Assembly: GCF_000010325.1 (NCBI RefSeq)
Contig: NC_009662.1
Coordinates: 1,384,501 to 1,448,500, forward strand
From: Nitratiruptor sp. SB155-2
GTDB lineage: Bacteria; Campylobacterota; Campylobacteria; Campylobacterales; Nitratiruptoraceae
Length of the DNA stretch: 64,000 bases
Direction: 5' to 3'
Each line of letters starts with the position of its first letter. Position 1 is the first letter of the stretch. A program made the translations under genes and the position numbers. The notes under the pieces are model-generated. The model was given only the letters and a program-made list of their open reading frames with translations, did not search any database and was not told the origin of the DNA. Below, in pieces: positions 1-8,337 of this stretch.

Positions 1-65
1 TCTTGAGAGAAAATTTCGATCTTGAAGGCACTCCAATTATTCTTCGCCCAAGAAAAAGGGGTGAA
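1..65 (+). CDS. der: C-terminal end of GTPase Der (EngA), partial
   Basis: Only the last 20 codons are inside the window, in frame 3 (codons 3-62, stop TGA 63-65). They read LRENFDLEGTPIILRPRKKG, which matches the usual end of Der/EngA ('...RENF-f-G-PI-i-fRk+'), the double-GTPase ribosome assembly factor. A der gene just upstream of trpS is also what Campylobacter gene order predicts. The rest of the gene is outside the window, so the call rests on a short tail plus context. Confidence 0.7.
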
Positions 66-109
66 AGAGATGAAGAGATGGAAGAAGAAAGCTACTAAAG
101 GAGAATATT

Positions 110-1102
110 TTGCGAATTGTCAGTGGAATGAGACCGACTGGAAAACTGCATCTTGGACACTATCTGGGAGTTTTAAAAAACTGGGTAAATCTACAAGAAG
201 AGCATGAATGTTTCTTTTTCGTTGCGGACTGGCATGCCCTTTCGACTAGTTATGAAGACAAACTCAACTTGAAAAACCTCAGTATCGAACTGGTGCGTGA
301 CTGGATAGCAGCTGGAATCGACCCGCAAAAAAGCACTATCTTTATCCAAAGTGCTATCAAAGAACATGCTGAACTGTATGTACTGCTCAATATGATCACA
401 CCCCTTGGATGGCTAGAGCGAAATCCAACCTACAAAGACCAACTTGCCCAAATCAAAAACAAGGATATCCATACGGCTGGATTTCTCACTTATCCGGTAC
501 TGCAAACTGCAGATATTGTTCTGTATGATGCCCAAGCGGTTCCAATCGGAGAGGATCAGCGACCTCATCTTGAAATTGCCAGAGAAATCGTACGACGCTT
601 TCACCACCTTTTTGGATGCGAAGTCTTTACCGAACCAAAAGAGCTTCTGAGCCCCACACCAAGACTTTTGGGTCTTGATGGTAGAAAAATGAGCAAAAGT
701 TACAACAACGCCATATATTTGAGCGACACACCCGAGGAAGTATGGAAGAAACTAAGAGGTGCCAAAACCGATCCTCAAAGAGTTAAAAAAACGGATCCTG
801 GAAATCCAGAAGTGTGCCTCATTTACGACTACCACAAAGCCTTCAGCGATGAAGAGACGATTCAAAAAGTAGAAGAAGGTTGCCGTACTGCAGCTATTGG
901 CTGCGTTGAATGTAAAAAGTGGTGCGCTGCAGCAATCGAAAAGGTGTTAGAGCCTATGCGAGAGCGAAGAGAAAGTATCAGTGATGAAGATATCGCTATA
1001 ATACTTCAAAAGGGAGAGGCAAAAGCCAAACAGGAAGCGTCACAAAAGATGCAAGCAGTTAATAAAGCTATTTTTGAGGTAAGCTGTGCAACAAATAATT
1101 GA
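110..1102 (+). CDS. trpS: Tryptophanyl-tRNA synthetase
   Basis: Charges tRNA-Trp in the cytoplasm. This is a class I synthetase of 330 residues, the normal size for bacterial TrpRS. The HIGH-type signature is LHLGH at residues 13-17 and the KMSKS loop is complete at 193-197. The start is TTG at 110, preceded by AAAGGAGA at 97-104; the protein then opens MRIVSGMRPTGKLHLGH, as the family should. The gene follows der by 44 bases and overlaps the next gene (GTG at 1086) by 17 bases, so the accessory genes downstream are probably co-transcribed with it. In Campylobacter trpS is followed directly by serS; here seven same-strand genes and one reverse gene lie between them. Confidence 0.95.
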   Translation: MRIVSGMRPTGKLHLGHYLGVLKNWVNLQEEHECFFFVADWHALSTSYEDKLNLKNLSIELVRDWIAAGIDPQKSTIFIQSAIKEHAELYVLLNMITPLGWLERNPTYKDQLAQIKNKDIHTAGFLTYPVLQTADIVLYDAQAVPIGEDQRPHLEIAREIVRRFHHLFGCEVFTEPKELLSPTPRLLGLDGRKMSKSYNNAIYLSDTPEEVWKKLRGAKTDPQRVKKTDPGNPEVCLIYDYHKAFSDEETIQKVEEGCRTAAIGCVECKKWCAAAIEKVLEPMRERRESISDEDIAIILQKGEAKAKQEASQKMQAVNKAIFEVSCATNN

Positions 1103-1430
1103 CACTATTGTGGAGAGGTTTAAAAACGATTCCTATTTGATTATTCTTTTTGGCTCTTATGCAGCCCATAAACAACACAGAGATAGCAATCTTGATATCT
1201 ACATTGTAACAAAGGATAATATATTTCCAAACAATTGGACCCAAAAGAGTCAGATTTATCTCAAATATGCCAGAAAAATAAGCGATTTGCAAAAAATAAT
1301 ACCAATAGATTTAATCGTCCATACACAACCAATGTATAAAAAATTTGTTGAACTTCAAAGTTCTTTTAGTAAAAAAATTTTCCAACAAGGCATAGTTTTA
1401 TGGGACGCGAAATTGCACAAGAGCGGCTAA
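1086..1430 (+). CDS. mntA: MNT-type nucleotidyltransferase (MntA-like antitoxin), altered active site
   Basis: A 114-residue minimal nucleotidyltransferase of the pol-beta superfamily. In the known MntA/HepT systems this protein AMPylates and silences the HEPN ribonuclease encoded next to it. The family motif GSx10DxD is recognisable around residues 22-36 (GSYAAHKQHRDS then NLD), but the first metal-binding Asp is Asn. The start is GTG 1086 with GAGG at 1076-1079. It overlaps trpS by 17 bases and the HEPN gene by 31 bases, a strong sign of coupled expression. The fold and pairing are clear; enzymatic activity is doubtful because of the Asn. Confidence 0.8.
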   Translation: MQQIIDTIVERFKNDSYLIILFGSYAAHKQHRDSNLDIYIVTKDNIFPNNWTQKSQIYLKYARKISDLQKIIPIDLIVHTQPMYKKFVELQSSFSKKIFQQGIVLWDAKLHKSG

Positions 1431-1783
1431 ATGCCGCAAAAGATAATCTTTTGGTTATGGAAGAAATTATTTCCAACCCCCACTTAACACACATGGTTGC
1501 TTTTCATGCTCAACAAACTATAGAAAAGTGTCTTAAAGCGTATCTTGAAGCAAACGAGAGTGAAGTGCCAAAAATTCACAAACTTGAGACACTCTTTCAA
1601 AGAACAGAAATTCCCTATAATCAAGATTTGATCGAGTTGTTAGATGCTTTGTATATTGAAGCAAGATATCCTGGAGATTTAGGACTTTTGCCATCTGGTA
1701 AACCTTCAATAAAAGAGGCCCAAAAATTTTATGAATACGCAAAAGAGATATTTACCATACTTGAACAAAGGATCAACCAATGA
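1400..1783 (+). CDS. HEPN domain protein (HepT-like toxin partner)
   Basis: A 127-residue all-helical protein of the PF05168-type HEPN family. Recognisable elements are an early 'FHAQQTIEKCLKAYLEA' helix, 'HKLETLF' in the middle and 'YIEARYPGDL' near residue 85. HEPN proteins paired with MNT proteins are usually RNases inhibited by the partner. The classical Rx4-6H catalytic motif is not obvious after the Arg of EARYPG, so it could be a non-nuclease HEPN. It starts inside the nucleotidyltransferase gene and ends with an ATGA overlap with the DUF190 gene. Confidence 0.75.
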   Translation: MGREIAQERLNAAKDNLLVMEEIISNPHLTHMVAFHAQQTIEKCLKAYLEANESEVPKIHKLETLFQRTEIPYNQDLIELLDALYIEARYPGDLGLLPSGKPSIKEAQKFYEYAKEIFTILEQRINQ

Positions 1784-2127
1784 AACGCTATTTGGGAAAC
1801 AGAAAAAAACTCAAAATCTATATTGACAATGACGATAAAAGCGATGGCAAACCTCTATGGCAAGCTATATTACAACAAGCAAAAGAGTATGGCATTGCTG
1901 GTGCTACTGTCTATAAAGCAGTAGCCGGCATGGGAGCACACAGTGAATTGCACTCTTTCAATGTCTGGAGTATGAGCCAAACACTTCCTTTAATCATTGA
2001 ATGTATCGATACGGAAGCAAAAATAAGAGGTTTTTTGACTTCGATAGAATCGCATCTGCAAGAGGCACTTGTCACATTGCAAGATGTGGAGGTACTTTTA
2101 TATAAACATCCAAAGTTTGAGCAATGA
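1780..2127 (+). CDS. DUF190 protein (PII-like fold)
   Basis: A 115-residue cytoplasmic protein of the DUF190 family, small proteins with a PII-like fold often encoded beside crcB. Family marks are the early 'LKIYIDNDD' strand, 'GIAGATVYKAVAGMG' around residues 38-52 and 'PLIIECIDTEAKI' near 70. It is linked by 4-base ATGA overlaps to the HEPN gene before it and to crcB after it. The family's biochemical role is not settled; the crcB linkage suggests a regulatory or accessory role in fluoride or ion homeostasis, which is inference. Confidence 0.8.
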   Translation: MKRYLGNRKKLKIYIDNDDKSDGKPLWQAILQQAKEYGIAGATVYKAVAGMGAHSELHSFNVWSMSQTLPLIIECIDTEAKIRGFLTSIESHLQEALVTLQDVEVLLYKHPKFEQ

Positions 2128-2510
2128 ACTTCTCAGTTATCTTTGCGGTAGGCATTGGTGGCTTTTTTGGAGCGATTTCCAGGTTCCTCATCGCTACCTG
2201 GATGCAAAAAATCACCCATTCTCTCTTTCCAGTCGGAACCCTCACTGTCAATGTTTTAGGAAGTTTCATCATCGGCTTTTTGTATATGTATTTCGAACAA
2301 TCCATCAATCCGATTTACAAAGCTATGTTCATCACTGGATTTTTGGGAGCACTTACAACATTCAGCACTTTTAGTCTAGAAACCTTGTTGATGATTCAAG
2401 ACGGTTTATGGATAAGAGCGTTTTTGAATATTCTTCTTAATGTTATATTGACCATTTCAAGCACATTTGCTGCTATAATACTCTTCAAAAAAATGTATGG
2501 AGGGCTATAA
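2124..2510 (+). CDS. crcB: Fluoride ion channel Fluc/CrcB
   Basis: A 128-residue inner-membrane protein with four hydrophobic helices, the normal length for a CrcB/Fluc subunit, which forms antiparallel dimers that export fluoride. Diagnostic segments are 'GGFFGAISRF' near residue 12, 'GTLTVNVLGSFIIGF' near 38 and 'GFLGALTTFSTFSLE' near 72, the last carrying the channel-lining Thr/Ser/Phe residues. It overlaps the DUF190 gene by 4 bases and shares one base with the next gene (TAATG). I see no fluoride riboswitch upstream, as expected for a gene inside an operon. Confidence 0.9.
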   Translation: MNFSVIFAVGIGGFFGAISRFLIATWMQKITHSLFPVGTLTVNVLGSFIIGFLYMYFEQSINPIYKAMFITGFLGALTTFSTFSLETLLMIQDGLWIRAFLNILLNVILTISSTFAAIILFKKMYGGL

Positions 2511-2740
2511 TGTATAAAATCGTAATGGACAAAATGTGCGGATGTGCAAAAAAAGACACAAAGCTTCATGAGAAGTGGCTTGACAAGAGCTTTGCGACAA
2601 AAGAGGAAGCTGAAATCGAAGCGCTTCGACTAGCAAACCATGCCAATGCCAACTGGTGCAAAAAACATAGATTTTACGCTTATGAGGATGGTGATCAGAT
2701 TAGAATCTCTGTGGAGATGAGCTGCCCTAAAGAGATCTGA
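2510..2740 (+). CDS. Small Cys-containing conserved-looking protein, unknown function
   Basis: A 76-residue soluble protein that I do not recognise. It has four cysteines in three places: CGC near residue 11, NWCKKH near 49 and MSCPKE near the end. There is no signal peptide or membrane segment. It is tightly coupled on both sides (TAATG with crcB, TGATG with the amidoligase gene), so it is probably a working part of the amidoligase cassette. It could be a small partner or even a peptide substrate of the ligase; that is speculation from position only. Confidence 0.7.
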   Translation: MYKIVMDKMCGCAKKDTKLHEKWLDKSFATKEEAEIEALRLANHANANWCKKHRFYAYEDGDQIRISVEMSCPKEI

Positions 2741-3708
2741 TGTTTCAACTGCCTCCTATTCACACTACATCTGATGGAGATATCAGAAAAGCCGGGTTTG
2801 AGATCGAATATACCGGTCTCAAACCTATTCAAACTGCACATATCATCCAAGACCTCTTTGGCGGTACAACCGAGGTGATCGATGAGTATGAAACCCGTAT
2901 AAAAGAGACACAATTTGGCAATTTTTCTATTTATCTCGATTCCGTCTATTTAAGAAAAACAAGCAATCATTATCTTTTCAAAGATTTCGATCTGTTTAAA
3001 GAGCTCATCTATTCTCTTTCGGAATTGGTCATTCCCTATGAAATTGTTACTCCACCGATTCCGTTCAATGAACTGGAAAGTGTTGAAAAATTAAAAGACA
3101 ATCTTCGAGAAAAAGGTGCGAAGGGAACAAGCGCTTCAGCCCTTTACGCCTTTGGGATGCATATCAACATCGAAACGCCCTCTTTTGAAGTTGATACGAT
3201 TTTGGATATATTGCGAAGCTTTGTTTTACTCCAAGACTATATCATGCAAAAAATCGACGTAGATCTGACAAGGAAACTCACCTGGTTTATCGAGCCATTT
3301 GAAAAAGAGTATATCGATATTATTCTCGATTTCGCATACAAACCGACACTTGAAGCCTTCATGCAAGACTATATCTTTTACAATCCTACAAGAAACAGAG
3401 CTTTGGATCTTTTGCCACTCCTTGTATATATCAATCCTGATATCAAAAAGCAGCTTCCCGAACAAAAGCTGGATCCAAGACCCGCTTTTCACTATCGTTT
3501 ACCAAACTCAAAGATCGATGAGCCAGATTGGAGCATCGCATTTGAGTTTAACCAGTGGAGTCTTATGGAAAAAATAGCATTTGAAAAACAAAGACTGTAT
3601 GATCTGATGCATGAATACTGGGAGTTTCAACATACACCGCTGTGGTTTGTTACAGATCTTTGGATTGAAAAAGTACAAAATTGGCTCGAAAAAAACAGAT
3701 TGTCGTAA
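2740..3708 (+). CDS. Putative amidoligase (COOH-NH2 ligase family)
   Basis: A 322-residue cytoplasmic protein of the Amidoligase_2-type family (glutamine-synthetase-like fold). The N-terminal strand 'GFEIEYTGLK' (about residues 19-28) carries the family's metal-binding Glu pattern; 'GMHINIE' near 143 gives another conserved motif. Members are predicted to join a carboxylate to an amine using ATP. It starts at ATG 2740 in a TGATG overlap with the small Cys protein, and its end overlaps the glutamine amidotransferase gene by 28 bases. Pairing of such ligases with a class I amidotransferase is a known pattern from comparative genomics. The substrate cannot be told from sequence. Confidence 0.75.
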   Translation: MFQLPPIHTTSDGDIRKAGFEIEYTGLKPIQTAHIIQDLFGGTTEVIDEYETRIKETQFGNFSIYLDSVYLRKTSNHYLFKDFDLFKELIYSLSELVIPYEIVTPPIPFNELESVEKLKDNLREKGAKGTSASALYAFGMHINIETPSFEVDTILDILRSFVLLQDYIMQKIDVDLTRKLTWFIEPFEKEYIDIILDFAYKPTLEAFMQDYIFYNPTRNRALDLLPLLVYINPDIKKQLPEQKLDPRPAFHYRLPNSKIDEPDWSIAFEFNQWSLMEKIAFEKQRLYDLMHEYWEFQHTPLWFVTDLWIEKVQNWLEKNRLS

Positions 3709-4361
3709 CGGGAAGTAGATTTAAAAGTCGAAAAAGCTGGCTTTTTATACAGTTTTTGATCAAAATCTTTCATGCACAACCGATTTTTGTTCATCCAGAC
3801 AGTACTCTACCAAAATCCTTTGATGCCCTTTTGATCAGTGGCGGTGAAGATATCTGTCCAAAAAGATATGGACTACATCTAGAATGGCCATGTGAAGAGA
3901 AAAGGGATGAGATGGAATTAGAGTTGTTTCATCAAGCCTTTGACAAAAAGCTACCAATCTTTGGAATATGTAGAGGAATGCAGCTGATCAATGTTGCCTT
4001 GGGAGGCTCGCTTCACCCAAACATTGAAGCTCTGGAGCTTGAGTATCAGCACCCTTACACGCCGCTTCCTTTACAAACCATTACAATCCTACCTCATACA
4101 AAACTACATAGGGTTTTACAAACCTCCACCATTAAGGCAAATGCACTACACAATCAAGCCATCAACATCCTTGGCAAAGATCTCCGTATAGCAGCAAAAG
4201 ATCAAAACGGTATCATTCAAGCTATTGAGCATGAAACGCTTCCGATTTTAGGAGTGCAGTGGCATCCGGAGTATCTTCCTTATATGCGCCCGCACAGAAG
4301 ACTGTTTGAATATTTTCTCAACACTTCCGAAACTTCTGCCGTCAATAGACTAAAAGATTGA
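3681..4361 (+). CDS. Class I glutamine amidotransferase / gamma-glutamyl hydrolase family
   Basis: A 226-residue protein of the peptidase C26 type (gamma-glutamyl-GABA hydrolase-like). The nucleophile Cys lies in 'FGICRGMQLINVALGG' (about residues 93-108) and the His-Glu pair in 'QWHPEYLPY' near 193, so the triad is complete. The apparent start is TTG 3681, inside the amidoligase gene; no good ribosome site is visible, so the start is uncertain. In context it may remove or transfer gamma-glutamyl or amide groups on the amidoligase product. The gene ends just before the convergent coiled-coil gene. Confidence 0.8.
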   Translation: MARKKQIVVTGSRFKSRKSWLFIQFLIKIFHAQPIFVHPDSTLPKSFDALLISGGEDICPKRYGLHLEWPCEEKRDEMELELFHQAFDKKLPIFGICRGMQLINVALGGSLHPNIEALELEYQHPYTPLPLQTITILPHTKLHRVLQTSTIKANALHNQAINILGKDLRIAAKDQNGIIQAIEHETLPILGVQWHPEYLPYMRPHRRLFEYFLNTSETSAVNRLKD

Positions 4362-4380
4362 AGGTGTTCGGCTCTTCTTT

Positions 4381-4767
4381 TTATTTCACTATCTTTTCGA
4401 TCAAAGCTATAAAATTTGGATTAAACAAAGTCAATGCGAATATCGATATACCTATAAGTACTTTTAAAAGCAGAGTGTTTTGTCTAATCTCTGCTCGCAC
4501 TTCATTGATCTCGGCCCGGACTTCATTAATCTCTGCTCGCACTTCATTGATCTCGGCTCGAACAAACTCTTTTGTAGCAAGTTCATTTCTTAATTCATTG
4601 TAGAGTTCAGCTTTTAGATTCTCTTTTTTTTGCGCTATCTCTTTTTGGCTCTCTTGCTGTATAATATCCAAAAATCTCTCGATTGTATTGACTAACTTTT
4701 CTGCACTCTCTTTTCCTACATTTTTTACCAACTCCTCAAAAAGCTCTCTAGGTATTGTGTAGTGCAT
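4381..4767 (-). CDS. Coiled-coil protein with C-terminal membrane anchor
   Basis: A 128-residue protein of unknown specific function. It has an N-terminal helix-rich part, a long charged coiled coil (about residues 40-100) and one hydrophobic segment near the C-terminus ('LLKVLIGISIFALTLF'), so it is probably membrane anchored. Three tandem copies of the heptad RAEINEV plus a partial fourth lie around residues 69-93. RNA start is suggested by a TATAAT at 4799-4804, and GAGG sits 6 bases before the ATG. It resembles small DUF1640/CCDC90-type coiled-coil proteins. It points against the flanking operon, as an independent insertion would. Confidence 0.7.
   Translation of the reverse strand: MHYTIPRELFEELVKNVGKESAEKLVNTIERFLDIIQQESQKEIAQKKENLKAELYNELRNELATKEFVRAEINEVRAEINEVRAEINEVRAEIRQNTLLLKVLIGISIFALTLFNPNFIALIEKIVK
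4490..4563. repeat. 21-bp tandem repeat inside the coiled-coil gene
   Basis: Three full 21-bp units (4490-4510, 4511-4531, 4532-4552) and a partial fourth (4553-4563). Units one and three appear identical and unit two differs at a few positions, so there is also a 42-bp period. Each unit encodes exactly one heptad, RAEINEV. Confidence 0.85.
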
Positions 4768-4866
4768 CTTGTGCCTCTTTTTAAGATAATATCAATTTAT
4801 TATAGCAAAATCGAAACTCTGAATTTTTTATGGTTGCAGTTCAAACCTTTAAAAGTATATTTGCAC

Positions 4867-4872
4867 TATAAT
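4867..4872 (+). promoter_or_regulatory. Probable -10 element of serS-manC-wzm
   Basis: TATAAT 28-33 bases before the chosen serS start, in an AT-rich stretch with no good -35 hexamer, typical for this phylum. It would drive serS and the two sugar genes downstream. Confidence 0.45.
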
Positions 4873-4899
4873 TATTAAAAAACAGTTTTGGAGGCGGTA

Positions 4900-6144
4900 T
4901 TGATCGATCTAAGAGCATTGGAAAAAGACTTTGACACGATTGCAACAAGACTTCAGACAAAAGGCGTAGAAGAAAAAGTTTTGGCTGAACTCAAAGAGCT
5001 TTTTGAGGAGTATAAAAAAGAGAAAACTATTTTGCAAGAGCTTCAAACCAAACAAAACTCTCTTTCTAAAATGTTTGGCCAGTATAAAAGAGAAGGTAAA
5101 GATATCAATGAACTCAAAAATGAACTTGAGATCAATAAAGGTAAAATTGCAGCTCATCAAGAAGTGGTACGAGATCTTGAAGAAAAACTCAAAAATATCG
5201 CTCTTACCATTCCAAATCCACCGGATCCAGATGTTCCCGTGGGAGAGAATGAGGAAGACAATGTGGTTCTCAAAACTGTTCTTGAGCCAAAAGGATTTGA
5301 TTTTGAACCAAAAGAGCATTGGGAACTTGGAGAAAAACTAGGCTGGATCGATTTTGAAAGAGGCGTAAAACTTGCCAAAAGCCGATTTAGTGTCTTGAAA
5401 AAAGAGGCGGCACGACTGGAGCGGGCCCTCATCAACTTCATGCTTGATCACAACAAAGAATATGGATTTGAAGAGGTTTGCGTTCCTTTCATGGCAAACA
5501 GTGCAACCCTTCTTGGAACGGGACAACTTCCAAAATTTGAAGAGGATCTTTTCAAAATCTGCGATGAAGATCTTTATATGATTCCAACAGCTGAGGTTCC
5601 GCTAACAAACCTCTATAGAGATGAGATCATCAAGGATTTGGAAGATCCTATCAAGCTCACAGCCTATACGCCATGTTTTCGAAAAGAAGCAGGCAGTGGC
5701 GGACGCGATGTGCGAGGGATGATACGACAGCATCAGTTTGACAAAGTAGAACTCGTTGCCATCACAAGACCCGAAGAGAGCGACAAGGTCTTTGATGAGA
5801 TGGTAAAGTGTGCTAGTAGCCTGTTAGCCAAACTTGGGCTTCCACACCGCCATGTGATGCTATGTACTGGCGATCTTGGCTTTAGCGCTGCAAAAACGAT
5901 CGATCTTGAAGTGTGGCTACCGGGACAAGGAAAATACAGAGAGATCAGCTCCATATCCAATACAAGAGATTTTCAAGCCCGCCGGGCACAGATACGCTTT
6001 AAAGATGGCAAGAAAAACAGACTCGTTCATACGCTTAATGGCTCAAGCCTTGCAGTTGGCCGGACACTCATCGCCATCATGGAAAATTATCAACAAAAAG
6101 ATGGTAGCATTGCAATACCAAAAGTACTTGAATCGTATCTATAG
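4900..6144 (+). CDS. serS: Seryl-tRNA synthetase
   Basis: Charges tRNA-Ser and tRNA-Sec. It is a class II synthetase with the N-terminal antiparallel coiled coil (about residues 25-105) that binds the tRNA long arm. Motif 2 is seen in '[20 protein letters not shown]' and motif 3 in '[19 protein letters not shown]'. I chose TTG 4900: GGAGG at 4890-4894 is 5 bases upstream and the protein then opens [11 protein letters not shown] as SerRS does. The TTG at 4888, four codons earlier, lacks this spacing. Length is then 414 residues, which is normal. The gene is followed after 8 bases by manC. Confidence 0.95.
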   Translation: MIDLRALEKDFDTIATRLQTKGVEEKVLAELKELFEEYKKEKTILQELQTKQNSLSKMFGQYKREGKDINELKNELEINKGKIAAHQEVVRDLEEKLKNIALTIPNPPDPDVPVGENEEDNVVLKTVLEPKGFDFEPKEHWELGEKLGWIDFERGVKLAKSRFSVLKKEAARLERALINFMLDHNKEYGFEEVCVPFMANSATLLGTGQLPKFEEDLFKICDEDLYMIPTAEVPLTNLYRDEIIKDLEDPIKLTAYTPCFRKEAGSGGRDVRGMIRQHQFDKVELVAITRPEESDKVFDEMVKCASSLLAKLGLPHRHVMLCTGDLGFSAAKTIDLEVWLPGQGKYREISSISNTRDFQARRAQIRFKDGKKNRLVHTLNGSSLAVGRTLIAIMENYQQKDGSIAIPKVLESYL

Positions 6145-6152
6145 GAGAGAGT

Positions 6153-7517
6153 GTGCATAACATCATTTTATGTGGAGGTAGCGGAACAAGACTATGGCCT
6201 CTAAGCAGAAAATTGATGCCAAAGCAGTTTGTCAAACTTTTTGACAACCACTCACTTTTCCAAAAAACTCTTCAAAGAAATGCCTCTTTTTCCAAAGAGA
6301 CTCATATCATTACAAACAAAGAGCACTATTTCATTGCCTTAGATCAGATGGAAGAAATAAATTTTTCGCAAAAAAAACATAGATTTATTCTGGAGCCATT
6401 TGGAAAAAACACTGCTCCTGCCATCGCATTCGCCTGTTTTGGTCTTGATCCTAAGGAACTTGTATTTGTTACACCTTCAGATCATCTTATCAAAAATGTA
6501 CGAGCGTATGAAAAAGCGATAGATGAAGCTAAAAAGCTTGCCAGACAAGGGAAACTTGTCACTTTTGGCATTGTTCCAAATGAAGCTAATACCGGATATG
6601 GATATATAGAAGCGAAAGGAAACAGTGTAAAGCGATTTCATGAAAAACCTGACCTTGAAACTGCAAAAAAATATCTTGAAGGAAATAAGCAAAAGACAAC
6701 GTATTATTGGAATGCCGGAATGTTTCTTTTTCAAGCAGGTACTTACCTCAGTGAACTTCAACAATATGCCCCGAAAGTGTATGAAAATGCTCTCAAAGCG
6801 TGCGAAAATGCTACGAATCAGCACAATATGCTTTTCATAAAAGAGCATTTCATGAATAAAATCCCAGACATTTCCATAGACTATGCAGTGATGGAAAAAA
6901 GTGATAATATCGCAATGGTTCCAGCCGATATCGGATGGAACGACGTAGGGAGTTTCGATGCCCTTTCTCAAGAGCTTTCGGGAAGCGAAACTATCGAACT
7001 ACAAAGCAAAAACAATTTTGTTCTTTCAGATAAACCTGTAGCGTTAGTGGACGTGGAAGATCTGATTATCATCGATACAAAAGATGCTTTACTTGTAACA
7101 AAAAAAGGCTCAAGCCAAAAAATCAAAAAACTTATTCCCAAAATACAAAAAATCTTCCCCCATCTCGCTTCCCACCACATCGAAGTCCACAGACCATGGG
7201 GAACGTATGAGGTGCTTATCGAAGAGGACAACTACAAACTCAAAAAAATTATCGTCAAACCCGGGAAAAGACTCTCATTGCAAAAGCATTTCCATAGGAG
7301 CGAACATTGGATCGTAGTTCGGGGTACCGCTGAAGTCACAGTAGGTGATAAAACATACCTTGTACGTCCAAACGAATCAACTTATATCAAACTTGGTGAA
7401 GTCCATAGGCTTGCCAATCCCGGGAAAATTCCTGTTGTACTCATCGAAGCACAGGTTGGTGAATATACGGGAGAAGATGATATTGTAAGAATCGAAGATG
7501 ATTTCAGGAGAGTCTGA
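6153..7517 (+). CDS. manC: Bifunctional mannose-1-P guanylyltransferase / mannose-6-P isomerase
   Basis: Makes GDP-mannose from mannose-1-phosphate, and in the bifunctional type also makes mannose-6-phosphate from fructose-6-phosphate. The nucleotide-binding signature 'GGSGTRLWPLSR' followed by 'PKQF' is at residues 7-24, and the C-terminal cupin begins near 345 ('HRPWGTYEVL') with 'KPGKRLSLQKHFHRSEHW' as metal site. Length 454 is normal for ManC/AlgA/XanB. Start is GTG 6153 behind AGGAGAG. It sits between serS and the O-antigen permease, and supplies the substrate for Gmd encoded 6 kb further on. Confidence 0.93.
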   Translation: MHNIILCGGSGTRLWPLSRKLMPKQFVKLFDNHSLFQKTLQRNASFSKETHIITNKEHYFIALDQMEEINFSQKKHRFILEPFGKNTAPAIAFACFGLDPKELVFVTPSDHLIKNVRAYEKAIDEAKKLARQGKLVTFGIVPNEANTGYGYIEAKGNSVKRFHEKPDLETAKKYLEGNKQKTTYYWNAGMFLFQAGTYLSELQQYAPKVYENALKACENATNQHNMLFIKEHFMNKIPDISIDYAVMEKSDNIAMVPADIGWNDVGSFDALSQELSGSETIELQSKNNFVLSDKPVALVDVEDLIIIDTKDALLVTKKGSSQKIKKLIPKIQKIFPHLASHHIEVHRPWGTYEVLIEEDNYKLKKIIVKPGKRLSLQKHFHRSEHWIVVRGTAEVTVGDKTYLVRPNESTYIKLGEVHRLANPGKIPVVLIEAQVGEYTGEDDIVRIEDDFRRV

Positions 7518-8306
7518 TTGATACGAGCTCTCGCTCACAACCTCAAACTAAGTATAGAGTTTACAAAAAGGGATCTCAAAGAACGCTATGCAGGAACCAG
7601 TTTTGGTCAGTTGTGGCTGCTTATCTCCCCTTTGATCAGCATATTTATTTATACTATCATCTTTTCAGATTTTATGAAGATGAAACTGGGAATAGTAGAA
7701 AACAAATATGCATACAGTATCTATCTCATTCCCGGACTTCTGACATGGAACTTTTTTTCCGCCCTTGTATTACGCCTTTCTAACTCTATTTTTGAAAAAG
7801 CCCATATCATCAAAAAAATACCAATTCCCATGTATGTTTTTTATCTTTCTATCACACTGACAGAATTTATCATCTATGCCATATCCATGGTTTTGGGAAT
7901 CCTTTTTTTACTCCTCGTCCATCAACCCATTACCTGGCAATTCTTCACCGTCTTACCTTGTATGATGATTTTGGCATCTCTGTTTGGATTGGGGCTTGGA
8001 ATGATCTTTTCTCTTTTCAATCCTTTTTTCAAAGATCTCAAAGAGGTTATTCCAATCATTTTGCAGCTGTGGTTCTGGATGACGCCTATCATCTACGTTA
8101 AAGAGATGATCTATAGCAAATACCCCTTTTTGGTGGATTACAATCCAATCTACTACTTTATAGAACCGATGCAAAATATATTTTTGTATGGTGACCTAAA
8201 AAGAAGTATTGATGTAGCGATTGCTTTATCTTCGGTTTTTATGACGATTTTATTGGCTATGTGGTTATACAAGAAGATGATTAAAGAGATAAAAGATATT
8301 ATCTAG
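7518..8306 (+). CDS. wzm: ABC-2 type polysaccharide export permease (Wzm)
   Basis: A 262-residue inner-membrane protein with about six helices. It begins 'NLKLSIEFTKRDLKERYAGTSFGQLWLLI', the typical opening of Wzm/RfbA permeases that export O-antigen or capsule chains. Start is TTG 7518, immediately after the manC stop, with AGGAG at 7506-7510. Its ATPase partner is not next to it: the only wzt-like gene in the window is about 24 kb away on the other strand. The 3' end is closed by a hairpin at 8315-8329. Confidence 0.88.
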   Translation: MIRALAHNLKLSIEFTKRDLKERYAGTSFGQLWLLISPLISIFIYTIIFSDFMKMKLGIVENKYAYSIYLIPGLLTWNFFSALVLRLSNSIFEKAHIIKKIPIPMYVFYLSITLTEFIIYAISMVLGILFLLLVHQPITWQFFTVLPCMMILASLFGLGLGMIFSLFNPFFKDLKEVIPIILQLWFWMTPIIYVKEMIYSKYPFLVDYNPIYYFIEPMQNIFLYGDLKRSIDVAIALSSVFMTILLAMWLYKKMIKEIKDII

Positions 8307-8314
8307 ATGTATGC

Positions 8315-8329
8315 GAGGCAAAAAGCCTC
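8315..8329. terminator. Bidirectional hairpin terminator
   Basis: GAGGC / loop AAAAA / GCCTC between the converging ends of wzm (8306) and the DUF4214 gene (8338). The stem is short (5 bp) and no long U run follows, so it may be weak. Confidence 0.5.
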
Positions 8330-8337
8330 ACATTGGA

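Noticed and set aside
4490-4563. Possible short CRISPR-like array
   Set aside because: The 21-bp units are head to tail without spacers and keep the reading frame of a coiled coil.
4358-4603. Repetitive plus-strand open frame (ARTSLIS repeats)
   Set aside because: Reverse reading of the heptad repeat in the coiled-coil gene; the minus-strand gene has a promoter and ribosome site.
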